64,000 nucleotides of DNA from Romanomermis culicivorax (taxonomy: Eukaryota; Nematoda; Enoplea; Mermithida; Mermithidae), in assembly GCA_963922205.1 (NCBI GenBank), contig CAWUHX010000344.1:248001-312000 (forward strand), written 5' to 3'. The translations under genes were made by a program, and so were the position numbers. Below are positions 11,150-24,500 of this stretch, one piece after another. Position 1 is the stretch's first letter, and each line of letters begins with the position of its first letter. A model generated the notes under the pieces. The model had not been told where the DNA came from, ran no database searches, and saw nothing but the letters and a program-made list of their open reading frames with translations.

Positions 11150-11640
11150 AATCAGGAAAAAAAATTTTTTTTCACAACGAAAAAAATATTTTATGCTAGA
11201 AAATTTTTATTTGGCAGCAGAAAAAAATTTGGAAAAGAAAAAAATAATTTTCACTGAAAAAAATTTTTTTCCGGACAAAATTTTTTTTTTGTGATGAAAA
11301 ATTGAAATTTTAATTTTGCCGGTCTCAGGCATCTGCATTGGCTGAGACCAGCAACAAGTTACAGTTATAGCACTTGCCACTCTCATCTCAGGCACCTGCG
11401 TCAGATGAGACCAGCAAACTCAAGAAAAAAAAATTTCAACAAGAAAAATTTTTTTTCGCTAAGAAAAAAATTTTTATCCCAGAAAATTTTTACTTGGCAG
11501 CAGAAAAAAATATTTTGGAATAGAAAAAAATTTCACCGAAAAAAATTTTTTTGTTTGAAGCAAAATGGAAATTTTCATTTTGCCGCTCTCAGGCACCTGC
11601 ATCAGCTGAGATCGGCAACGGCCGATAGTGGCACTAATTG
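11150..11640. repeat. A/T-run array with three related hairpins
   Basis: Alternating A-runs and T-runs are punctuated by three hairpins of similar sequence at about 11322-11350, 11388-11414 and 11584-11614 (TCTCAGGC[A/C]... pairing with ...TGAGA). No coding potential is apparent. Confidence 0.65.
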
Positions 11641-11853
11641 ATGAGTATGTCCTGCTTGTTTTTATCTGCTTATAACAGTGCAAAAAATAAGAGAAGTACT
11701 GTGCAGCCAATTCACATTGATTATTGGTCTTCAGTTCAGTCTAGTTCATCCTGCTAAGCCTGAAAAGGCTGCAAATTGTAAGACAAAAACTGCCATAAAA
11801 TCCACATATTTCTCAAAAAATTCCATAACAGGCCAATAATTGACCGATTTTCA

Positions 11854-12845
11854 TCAATCTGCAGTGTTGTGTGTGTTGCTTTTATGAGCCTCACACCGAT
11901 GACTGATGGATTGAATAGCTAAAGGTCGATTAGGATCCCTACTCTGAGACCTATCATAATGAGAGTGAAAGTCAGAATCATTATCAGAACGTGATTGATC
12001 CCAGCTGCATGAGGCTGAGAAATCACAGTGAACAGAGTTATCGCCACTTCTATTAGTCAGATATTGAGAGCGAGAATGGGGAGACTCAGAAGTGAAAACA
12101 GGTTGCCTACTATTATGAACTCCATCAGCGGTTTGCTGAAGAAGATAAGTAATTTTACCTACAGGAACAGTAGCTTCACTAAAGGAGACTCTAGGTTTAT
12201 CAGAAGTGGAATTATCAGTTACAATAAGGAGATTGTGAGTGACGAGAACGTCTTCTATCATGATGTACTTGAGAAGGAGGAGTAGGAGGTTGAGGTTGAG
12301 AGTGAGGATCAGCTCGATTGACGAGAATGGGTCATTCTGCAGTACTAATCTCAGCTTTCGTAGCATCAAGAATCTTACGAGTTTCAGAGACAGCAGTGGC
12401 AAGTTGTTGAACAGTAGTAAATTCGTGCGCATCATCACAAATTGAAATTTGGTAGAAAATAGGCATTTTCATCAAAAACGTCTTGATGACTTTCTGATGG
12501 CGGAATTTCTGATCCTTATCTTGAAATAGAAGTTAAACATAAGTCATAACTCGGCTGAGAAAAGCAGCAGGGTCTTCCCATGGGCTCGGCATCATCGAGT
12601 CTTACTCATGTTCGAGGCTCATCTTATTACAGGTAGGAGCAAGAGAGAACATGGACATATGCATGGCTTCTTCATAATCATTGATGTCCTGAATAGTATC
12701 ACTAGGAGCATCACAAGCTAATCAGCGAAGTGCACTGATCTTGACATAATTACATAAGTCAGGACCAAACTCACTTTCAAGATGAATGAAAAAGCGTAAC
12801 AATGCTTCATTAATGCAGAGAGGTGTCATATTCTTAGCTATTCCT
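11854..12845 (-). pseudogene. Ty3/gypsy Gag remnant, relative of element R gag
   Basis: On the - strand, the frame just below 12845 reads FFIHLESEFGPDL, then, past several stops, DPAAFLSRVMT. This follows the same order as FFIPLENEFGLDA and DPSAFLNRIS in element R gag. Downstream it is Ser/Arg/Asp-rich (SRSDNDSDFHSHYDRSQSR). It is therefore a capsid/nucleocapsid fragment of a related gypsy family with multiple stops. No pol follows it. Confidence 0.7.
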
Positions 12846-15521
12846 TCAATTCAGCTTTCTTCATCACGATGTGATGGGTAGCGAATATCAGTTTTGTGAT
12901 AGCCATAGTTATGTGAAAAATTAACAGGAGGATAGTCAGAAAAACCAGGAGGAGGAACAGTATGTGAAGAATTGTGGGGTATTTATTGCAAACGAAATTA
13001 CATAAGTAGTACAATATAATAACAACGAGGTTATAGGCAATGTTATTTCAAGAAATTAAAGATTAAAAATTTTACTAGTCGAATTTTCAAGATTTCAATC
13101 AATATTTGAAGTAGAGATGACAGGGTTGAGTAAACTATTCCGCGCGTCAGTGCACCAAATAGAAAAATCACATTTTATAAAATTTGAACTATTTACAGGT
13201 TTTTACAGTTTTAATGAATTATTAGCAAGAGAAAATGTCGTATCCAAATATTTTAAGCGAATAATGAGATGAGAAAACAGGTCTGTACAAAAACGTCGAT
13301 TTTATCATATTCGAAGAATTCCAGGCTGATCTTTTGCGTCTAACTCGATAATCTAAAGTTTATAAGTCAATTTGCCTTTTAGTAAAACGCTTTTGGACTT
13401 TTTCTAACGAAGTTGTATCAATTTTTGAACGTAGATTCCAAACACATAAGCATACTATTTTAAGATGGGTTTAATGTGGAAATGTTGGTCCGTATGCCCT
13501 CGGCAACCTTCCTGCGGTTCTCGGGAGATTCCTGACTCAGTTCTCACCCTGAGGCTAACTGAACTAGTCTGAGATACTGTCTAGGGGATGTCACTCTAAG
13601 AAGTCGGAGAATCGACTGGTATGAATACAGAGTTATTTTATTAAACGAACCCAAGGAATACAAAATAAAATAAAGCTGTCCAACTCTGCAAATGGAACGT
13701 TACAAGCACAACGCCAAAAATACACTAACGTTCGTCTGCGGGAGCCCACTAAAAATACTAGGCAGCAATACGCAAACATGAATATTGGGAGAGACCTAGA
13801 AAACGGGCCCCGATGGACGAATTCACAATGTTACTCAGAATCGTGACGAGCCGTCAATGTCACCGAACAAAGACGTCACAAAACGAATGAACTAAAACAA
13901 ACGAAAAAGTCGCCACACGATACTTTCTAGCACTGTGCAAAATTTTTTCATTCATTTATTTTTTGTACCAAAAATAGTATAACTCAAACCGTTTTGACAA
14001 ATTTGTTTACCTAATGAAAAGTGAACTCACTTTGACAACAAAGATAATGATAGAGGACCAAAGGTCAAAAGAATTGACCCTCTGATATTAACACATGTTT
14101 TGAATTCCGTAGTTTTAAAATCATTCAAGTTTGAATAAATGTATTTTGAAACTAGATTGGCCGCTTTTGATGTTTCTAAAATGTATCGGCAATGCAATCC
14201 TGCTACAAATGAATATTTTTATCTCTTTTCTTTTGCCGGTTGCCATACATGTGCATATTACCAGTTTCAGATCGGGGATAAATCCAAAAATTGTGTAGCA
14301 AATTTTTTTCCCAATTTTATAAAAGAACAGTTTATTTAGGATACCAACATGATGTTCAGTTATTTCTACTGACTGGCACTTTTGATGTTCAGTGTGAATA
14401 TGCATTTGTCAATAAAGGAGTTGTCTAATAAAGAGGTTGTTATTGACAAATAACAACCTGTTTATTAGACAACCACAAAAAACTTGCAACCCTACATACA
14501 TGCACACGGGGTATGGACAGGGTATGGATTTAGCCTACCCAAAAAAGTTTGGCAGAAGTTCACTATGGGCCAAAAATTTGTCAAAGTAAAATGCAACAAA
14601 CATTTCGAAAAATCAGATTACAAAAAAAGATCAATTTAAAAACAGTTTATGACTAATGTTAGACTATGACTAAACTTTATTGAGTAATTATTGATACAAA
14701 AGGCAATAAAATTTCATTTTAAAGTAAAAAAATTAGTATATACCTGAGTTCTGGAAAAAAAATTACTACAATTTTGGTCATTTTCTATGCTATCTATGCA
14801 ACCGTTGATTGTACAGCTGAAGACTGGTTGGCCAAAATTGACCAGCAGTAAATCCCTGACCTAAGGCCCCGGTGTTCGTTTATTTTTTCCGACTTATTTT
14901 CATTTTTTTCATTTATTATTTTATTTAATTTTTTACTTTATTCATTAGAATTTATTTCCGACTACAGGTATTTATTCAAATTGCGATGCAATTTTAAAAA
15001 TTGCGTTGCAAATATGGGAACAAATTTTATTCCCTTCCACAATTGTGGAAAAAGTTTGTATAAGAAGCCGCGCTTAGTAAGCAGTAGCAAGCATCTACAA
15101 GCTTAGTAAGCATGATTATTAACATCCGTATATCCCTCTTTCCTTATGGGGTAGTCTAATTAGGGTCATACCTGGTGCAAAGCGTCTGAAAATTTTGACA
15201 CTTTGACATTCTAAAATACATCTCTATAACCTAAAAAATTCTTTGTTTTTTCCATAATTTTGTTCTCAAGAATAATGATGTCATTTTAACTCGGAAACGT
15301 AACGCATGTGCATCATTCTTTAATTTTTATCAGAATTCGCCTTCTCTAATTACCATCCGATCGAAAAAAAAAATATTTTTCAGTGATACCTTTTCAATTG
15401 GAATTTTTCATTCTTGTTCTGAACACAAGCTCACAGTTGCTTGCAACTTCGGTTTAATTTTCAGCTTCGACGGTATACATAGGGTTAGAAACATCCATTG
15501 TCGTTCAATAATACTTTATCA
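12846..15521. other. Intergenic, no gene seen
   Basis: This holds a possible degenerate solo LTR (about 13470-13910, with a TTTATTAAA signal), a long hairpin at 14420-14473, and a truncated MITE end CATACATGCAC at 14497. It should also contain the promoter and 5' UTR of the downstream PCCA gene, but no convincing TATA box is visible. Confidence 0.5.
14420..14473. repeat. 25-bp inverted repeat, 4-nt loop
   Basis: Left arm 14420-14444 and right arm 14449-14473 are complementary with a single mismatch, starting GTTGTCTAATAAA. The loop is GACA. No gene end is evident beside it. Confidence 0.9.
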
Positions 15522-18500
15522 ATGTATGGCATACTGCTCGGATGTAGTTTCCGGCGCAATATTCTAGCATTTCAAGTTCGAAGCTGTGCAATCTACGAGA
15601 CTACTGCTGCCAATGTTCAAAAATTTTCTCTGCTTAAAGAGAAGGACGAATCGGTAAGACATTTGAGCATAAATGTTTACCGTGCCAATTTTACTTGAGG
15701 GATAAATCCTAAAAATGCTGGATAATGAGTATATAATTCTAAAGTATTCATTAACAGCTTGTGTAGCAATATATTTCTGATTTATTTGAACTGACGAACA
15801 AAATTTAGACAGTAATCTAGTTCTCGGATTTTTACTATACAATGATCATTATGAGTCAGGGTAAATGGCCAAGCTGTAAATCCCCGTGTTTTACTGATTA
15901 AATTATCTATTGTTGTGCCTATAAATGCAAATACAAAAAATTGTGTCCGACCTGTGACCACACTTGTACCACTGTGACTGTTTTTGTCTAAATGGCCTCA
16001 GTACTTTCGTATCTGTGCTGGTAACATTCGTTTGTGACTGACTGTTTATCCCAAATCGTCTAGCAGTAAATCGCTGGCCTGATGCTCAGCTCTATGACCA
16101 TCTCCGGCTTGATTTCTGCCCACTGTGCCCAGGTGTGAATTCGAGATTTTTTCGAGGCGATTGCTTTTTGAGGTTTAACCTTATTCCTGACTACTGTTTT
16201 TCCTGTGTTTCTGTCAACAAATGTGAAAAAAATGTTCGCCAACTCTTTTCATGCCTGTAAGATCTATGAGAAATAGGTGATTGCCGACTTTAGGAGGAGG
16301 TTTGGCTGAAATATGCAAGAATACGCTTACAGACTTGAATTTTTATTTTGTAAGTGCCAAACATAGATCACTCTTCAATCGATTTTGGTTCTAGAAAAGT
16401 CATTTTAGCCGGAAAAATCAAAATCTTCCCTTGATTTTTAATCTATTGAAAGTATAAATGCAGTCAACTCGGTCAAGAGACGTGGATAGTTAAAAACCGC
16501 CTATAAGATTGAATCTTTTAGTCTGAGAGCCCCCAAATACAGGAATATTTTTATTTCTAGTTCGAAGCGTTACTTGAGTATGCAAGCATGTATATTATTC
16601 GCACAAGTAAACTTTTCTCATTGTAGTTCAGTACTGGGCAGTGGGCAATGACAGAAGTTATTTCTGGTTGAAGAATTCAAATTTTTGATTGATTGTCTGA
16701 TTTTTGAAAGTTATGTGATTTTTGCTGTTTCACGCGAATCTATGAAAAATGGTTGATTTTTAGCTAATTTTGTTGATCTTCTAGCCGACTGAAAATTCTA
16801 GGACCCAAATGCTCTACTTCAACCGTAACTAAAGTCGCCTTAAAAGTCCAATTTTAAGGTACTTTCTGTTGCTCGACTCCCGCTTTAAAAGTCCATTTTT
16901 GAGTTAGGTGGCCTTAACGCAAACATTAACGGTCAAGGCCAACCTTGACAAAGGTAACTTCAAGGTAGCGTTAAAAATTAAAAACCTGTCGCCAGACTTG
17001 AACCACCTTAAGTTTCAAATCTTTCAAGGCTACGTTAATGCGGATTAAGGACTAGGACAAACTAAAGGCCTCGTTAAGGTTAACTCTTAAGGTATAAAGG
17101 TATCTACGGACATTCTTTAAGATGGCCTTAGCGCAACTATTAAAACTCTTAAGGTAAAAGTTGAGCTACAAAGAAACCTTAACGTTACCTTAGGCCTCCG
17201 AACGAAAGCAACCCTACATTTTTAACCATACATGTAATTGGACGTGGAAGTGCTATAGGACACCTCAGAAATCGTCGGCCATATAGCTAGCCATTGGGCC
17301 ACCCATACATGTAATTGGGGGGAAGTGCTGTAGGAACTCCTACCCCATCAGAAATCGTCGACCATATGGCTACCCATTCGGCGACCCCACCTCCAGGATT
17401 TTCCAATCTTACGGCTAGCCATATGGTAGTCGTAGGGACCCCCATACTTTTGGTCGGAAAAATACTGAAAAGTTTCTAGTTTTTGTTGAAAAACGTCGGT
17501 TTAAAAAAAGGTCAAAAACGTTAATTTTCTCGGCTTTTCGCGCCATGAATACTTTTTTAACGGTCTTTTTAGACAAAAATTACTATTTTCTGAGTTATTT
17601 TTCGGACTTTTTTGTGAAAAAAATCGATTTTTTTTTCGAAGATCCCTCCCCCCGAAATTTTTGGGATCACTGCCCGCCGGCCCTAAAAAAATCACCCGAC
17701 CCCCCCCCCCCCAGACCTCGGTGCCTTGTAACATGTGTGGGGTGATCCGATCGCAGGATTTTCCAATCCTATAGCTAGCCATATGGTAGTCATAGGGACC
17801 CGACCCCTATGGATTACATATTTTACGATTTTTTAGACAAAAATTAATATTTCTTTAACCGTTTTCCGGACTTTTTTTGGTTTTTTTTTTCTTGAGAGAC
17901 CCCTCCCTCAAAATTTTGGGGAATTAGTGACCCTCGGCCCCAAAAGGGTCGTCCGACGTCCCCCTCCAGACCTCGGGGCCCCGTTACATGTATGTTTTTA
18001 ACGTTTCGATGAGGTCGCCGCCCTTAGTGGTCACATGGCGTTTACTTTTAAGTCGAAAAACTAACCTTAAAAATGAACCTTGAATAAGCCTTAACAGTCT
18101 TTAAGGTGTAAAGTCGAGCGACAGGATTTTTTCAGGTTTCGTCAAAGTTGGAATTTTAAATTTAATTAATTAATAAAAGTTCGCACCAAGGGAAGCCTTA
18201 ACGTTGATGCTATTTTTCTTAAGCTTCAGGTTGAGCAATCGGGTCCAGGTCTGATATAGTTTTTCAATCTTTACATCTTGTCTAAAATTATTTTTGATCA
18301 AAACTGGTTCAGTTTTTCATCGTTTTTATATTGCAAATCTGTTCGGATTTCAGGTTTTGCTGGTCAAAAAATCAACTTTTTCTAATTCAATTTTTTACGA
18401 TTTCAGATATTCCGCAGTATTTTGATAGCTAATCGCGGCGAGATTGCTTGTCGTATAATCAAAACATGTCGAAATTTAGGTATCAAAACTGTTGCGATCT

Positions 18501-21500
18501 ACAGCGACGTTGATGCGCGAGAAGTATATAATTATGATTTCTTTTCGTTCAGAAAACTATTCTCAGAAAATTTAAACAAAATTATACCAAATTATTGACA
18601 AAATAACTATTCCGTCGTTTACTATTATTCTGGATAGCTACGAGAATTTTATATGTACAGAACTGACAATCATTTATTTTGTTTTTTCGATTCCGACTAT
18701 TCCTATCTACCTCACTTTCCGTTTTGGATAGAAAATATTCATCTATTTAAGCCCCATGTTTCCATGGCCGACGAAGCATTTCACGTAGGTCCTGCTATGT
18801 TACACGAAAGTTATTTAAACGTGCGTAATATTATGAAAGCCGTTAATGAAAGTCAAGCTGAAGCGGTTAGCGAAAGCATTAAACTTTTTGTGTCTCCACT
18901 TTTTACATTTAATGATTTAAGGTACATCCCGGTTACGGGTTTTTATCCGAAAACATGAACTTCGTCAAAGAATTAGAAAATTCAAACGTCACGTTTATTG
19001 GGCCAAATTCTAATGCTGTGAAACTGATGGGTGATAAATTGAGAAGCAAGCAACTTGCAATAGAAGCGGGAGTCAATATGATACCGGGAACTGACGAGGA
19101 AGTTCGGGTGAATTATGTATAATGCCTTAAAAACAATTAAGTTTGGAATTTCTAATCGAGCTTCTTTTAACCAAGCCCAAAAGTTTTTCTTTCCCGGGAA
19201 TGAAGAGAATTGTTTCTTAGATGATATTTAATCCAAATTCGTAAACAATTCTGGAGTATTTCATACACTTTAGAATGCGGAAGTTCTCCACTATAAAATT
19301 ATTCGCATCATCCAAATTTAAATATCGTTAATTAAATATATTTAATTAGATATACGTTTTGGAAAAACTTTATTCATAAAAGATATAAATGACTTCCTAT
19401 TTTTTGAACATATTACATTGCTGAAATTAACGAAGAACAAATTTTCATTCAAATCGTCAGTTGATTATGAGTTTTGCTTTTTATTCAGTACGCTCAAACG
19501 ATTTAGTATTGAAAATGCGTTTTAGTTACTGTCAAATAATCCAATACTGTCCCAATTTTTCGTTCAGAAATCGCCAAGATAAGATTTTGATTTAAGGGCA
19601 TAGTTCAAAACTTTTAGAATGGGGTTCAGAGGTCACCAAGATCAGATTTTCAGATAGGTGTAAAGTTGAAATTTTGTTGCGGTAGTATAGCTAAATGTCT
19701 ACTAAAAATGCAATTTTTTCCAAAAATTTAGACCCAGCGATCAATTTTTAAGGTTTCGGGTAGAACCTCCTCATACTTATCGATATGGGACAGTCTAGTG
19801 TGGTTCCTAAATACCCACTAAATATGACATTTTACCCCAAAATCGAGCACCCGGTAAGGACTTTTTCGGACCTTAGGTAGGGCTAATGTGATACCCCCTA
19901 AACCCATGCTTATTAGACAGTCTGAACATTATGATTTTCTCGAAAATGGCCACATCACCAATTCATGATCGTACACTCGAGGAATTTGAACACACCTTCA
20001 TGTTCTAGTTTTAATTTGTTTCAGAATAGGTTTGATCTGAAATTTTGTCGATTCGCCCTGTATTTTTTTGTTACAAAGTAATTTGATTTAAGGATATCGA
20101 ACATTGCTTGAAAGTTGCAAAATGCATTGGATACCCAGTAATGATCAAGGCATCCGCCGGTGGTGGTGGCAAAGGTATGAGGATCGCATTCGAAGAAAAA
20201 GATATACGGGATGGATTCCATCTGGCCAAAAAAGAAGCTTTCAGTTATTTCGGCGACGACCGTATTTTAATCGAGAAATACATTCCAGACGCCAGGCATA
20301 TCGAAATTCAGGTTTTCCGTTTTTTCAACTTCACATTTGACGAACTCTTGCGTCGAAATTTTATATAGGTGTTGTGTGATAAGTTTGGAAACGCACTATA
20401 TTTGAACGAAAGAGATTGTTCAATTCAGCGACGTAATCAAAAAATTATTGAGGAAGCTCCCAGGTAATGTAATAGCTAGCGTTCTTCAATCTTCGCGTGA
20501 GGGATTGTGCTAGATGTGTAACCTATGACAATAACTCATTCCAGCTTGAATCAGGCTTTCTTCATTCTCAACTCACATAGTTCATTTGATTCCTTGGAGG
20601 GAAATGTTCGCAAGCCAAAGTCGAGATGTTGAAAATTCAAAATTTGCAAACAAAAATACGTTTTAGATTGATTCGTTTAGTGTTTCCAGGGTCCCTAGAG
20701 TTTTTGTTTTTTGAAACTTTTAATCTCAAAGGAAGGGCAAATTTCAGATCGATACACATACTCGTAGCGGAGCTCCGAGGTCTGAGAAGGTTAAGCGGTT
20801 TTCTATGAGTAGGCTCGTCAGTTCCCAAATCCAAATGAGGTAATTAAAGGAAAGGAATTATCTCTATTTTTCGGGCAAAATTGTCCGAAGGATGGCTAAA
20901 AAACTTGTGTCTAGGTTCATTTTTTGTGAAAGTATGTATTTTTGGTGCGAAGCGCGGAAAAATCGACATTTTTGGCAATCCTTTTGTTCGAGAAGAACCA
21001 ATTTTCTACCAAAAATTTGACCTTTTTCAGTCATCAGTTTTTAATGAAGAAAGACTCGTTTTCAGTCCCTTTGTTGATCGAAGCTTACGTTGCCAAATGG
21101 GTGAACAAGCATGCGCTTTGGCCAGGACGGCGGGCTATGATTCTGCTGGAACGGTCGAATTTCTGGTTGATTCTAATCGACATTTTTATTTTCTGGAGAT
21201 GAATACACGATTACAAGTATATATATGATTCTTGAATTTTTCAAATCTAATGCTTGAGCTGATGCTTTTCGAAAACGTTCCGTGATCCTCCGAGCTTTTC
21301 TCTGATTTATTTATTTGCAGAAGTTTCCTTTCAGGTTGAACATCCGATTACGGAGGAAATTACTGGAATAGATCTAGTTCACCAGATGATTCGAATTGCT
21401 TATGGTAACTAAAGTAACACAATGATTTCAGTGGCCCCTTGTAAAATAGTGCATCGCATTTTCATAGAATTTTTCAATCTTGCAATTTTATTCATATGCC

Positions 21501-24500
21501 GCATGTATAGAGTAATGAGCGTTTTTTACATTTTTCAAGGTCACAAACTGGACATGAATCAGTGTGATGTGTCCGTCAATGGTTGTAGTGTTGAATGCCG
21601 AATTTATGCCGAAAACCCATATAGAAATTTCGGTTTACCTTGCTCGGGTCTTATATCCAAATATATCGAACCGCTTGATATACCTGGAATACGATGCGAT
21701 TCCGGTGTTAGCGAAGGCAGTCAAGTTTCCATTTCGTATGATCCAATGATTTGCAAGGTAAATTCAAAACTAAGGCGCAGAAATTTTCATGCCAAGCTTT
21801 CCTCTTCGAAGTACGATTGGTAGAGATTTTTCACGGTGTTGCAGAAAATTTTGAACAAAATGAAAGTGACAGAGCAAATTAGATTAGATTCCACGTTGTT
21901 AATATAGGTGACTTCCGCCACATTTTCTTTTTGTTTGTGCATGTGAACTGTGTTTTGCTTTTGTTAGCTGATCGCAACTGGCGAAGATCGAATGCAAGCA
22001 TTAGAAAGAATGTGTCGTGCTCTTGATATGTTCGTTATTAGAGGTAGGCACTTTCGCTATGAATTAACGTTCGCGATTTCTACTTAGGTTCGTATCATAC
22101 ATGTAATTGGGGAAAATGCTATAAGAACCTCATTTAGAAATCGTCGATCTATCCATATGATGATGGTGACCTCAAGCTTTTCCAATCATATCGTAGCCAT
22201 AGGGACCCTCGTACGTTTGGCCGAAAAAAACTTCAAAATGTCGTTTATTTGTGAAAAATGTCCGTTTTTAACAAAAAAAGGCTTGAAATGTCATTTTTCA
22301 TCGGAAACGACACCAAAAAGTTGAAAAAACCAATTTTTGTCGAAAATTTTGAAAATTTCCAAAAAAAAGCCAAAAAAGTGCTTTTCTGCCTGCTTTTTCA
22401 AGTTGGGTTAACTGGAGGTTGAGCGGGTACCTACATTTCGAGACTGGGTCCGACCGAGATAGAGAGTCCTCCCCAACTCTCCAGTTACAGATATGATAAA
22501 TGATAAGAATGTTGCGATTTTTTACGGTATATCATCTTTCACTGGTTGACGATTTTGAATTTTTCATCATATGTCAACATTAAGAGAGTATTAAAATGCT
22601 AATTTTCCAACTTATTTGATAATAATTTGCCACAGTAGACACATATCAGCTTTTTGGAGATGGAAGCCCTTAGATACCATGTGCGATCTGTTGGCTACAT
22701 TTGAATATGTATTAGGGGATTCGCGTCTGGATTAGGTTTCGTCGAAAAATTTCGAGGAAAACTTTTTCGATAAAGAGCAAACGTAATTACTGTATTTTAT
22801 GCATTTATTGGTAGACTCTTTCTCCGATAACTGAATAGGATTTTATTTCCAAATATGCGCAATCAAAAGTCAGTTTCGAATTTTTTCGGGTTATGTGCTA
22901 GCCGTATGTATAAAATTCTTTTTTTTTTCTCAGGCTTAACCACAAACGTCCCTTTACTCCGAACCATTATTAGCGAAATGAACTTTCGTCGCGGTCATTT
23001 TTCGACAAATTACTTGTTTAAAACGTTCCCCGACGGTTTTTCTCCACCCGCATTGAATAAGCAGGATTATAAAATTTTGGCCACTGTTGCTGCTTACGTC
23101 TATAATCAGAATGAAAAACGTACCTTTGCCACGCAGGAAGCATGGTAAGTTTTTAATTTTTCTAAGTATAGATATCAACTAGCATCATAGTTTTTTAGCA
23201 TTTTACAAGCCATGGCTTGTTGGACTGACAAAATGGCTTGTAGAATTTTAGTCCAACAAGCCAAAATGGCTTGTCAGAATTTTTTGAGTCATGTGTTTGA
23301 TCATATCGGATACAGAAAAGATGCACTTTGGTGCATTTTAGAAGGTCACAATCTCAAAATTTTCCGGCGCTTCGCGCCGGTTATAACTTAAATAAGCAAT
23401 ATTATTCATTTCCTAGCTAAGGCGCTGCTTCTAGCGTGTCTACCTTCATTTATCATTTAATCTTTAATAGTTTTAATCATCTTAAACGTATTATCTCACG
23501 TTTTAATTCGTAATCTTCAATATTTCACCTTGATATTTAACGAAGATTCACATTTTTCCCTTGACACATTTTTTGAGAAAGATCAATACGTCAAATCTGT
23601 AAATTTTTTGAAGCGATTATTCCTTTCTTAACGTAAAATCAATCTAAAAGCTTCATGGAAGTAGTTTTCGGAAATTTCTACTCTTCTTACTCATATCTTT
23701 TCGGCCAAGTTCATAAGAGTGTGTGAATAAATTAATGGTTTCAAAATTTTTTAAACATAAAATTCCGGAAATTACGACCTTTGAACTGAAAATTCGAAAC
23801 TAATTCTCCAAATAAGTGGTTGGAAAATTGATTTTCCAGCATCGCAGAATGTTAATACCCAAAAATTTTTTCCGGCGTTTCAGGCAGGAAAGATTAATTG
23901 CTTTTTTGGGCTCTCACTAGTCATCATAGAGGACTTAACCATCGATTTCTCATGTAATTCAAAGTCATTATGTTCTTGGATAGTTTGCTGGAAAATTTTT
24001 TCGACAATGCTTGTAGATTAGACTTCGATCAAACTCAAAAATTTCAAATGTTTCCTGAATTTTAATGAATTAACGGCTCTAAAATGTTATTGAATAAATG
24101 TTGAATGACATCTCTTTTTTGACCGATTGCCATGATGCTCAATATATACATTTCTTTAAAAAATAACCTAGCATTGGAATTTATTCACGTATAAAATTGG
24201 CTTGTAAAAATTTGGAATGGCTTGTAAAATTTTAGATCAACAAGCCACTTGGCTTGTGACTCGTCGGTCAAAAAAAAAACCCTGACTAGCATTCATGGGG
24301 AAATTTCAGCCGGGCTGTACATGATTAGCATTTGAAATTTTTTCAAAATTATTGAAATTTTTGAAACAATTTTCAAACGATTATGTGTTACCATTAAGGC
24401 TCAAGAAAAAAATGTGTTTTAATTTTTTGAATTATTATATATAACTTTAAAATTAATTGACACAAGGTTAGCTAAAGATCGGCAGTGTTAAAAGATTCCA

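Noticed and set aside
17545..17745. Pro-rich ORF in the intron 1 MITE
   Set aside because: It arises from a C-run and MITE arms; no family resemblance.
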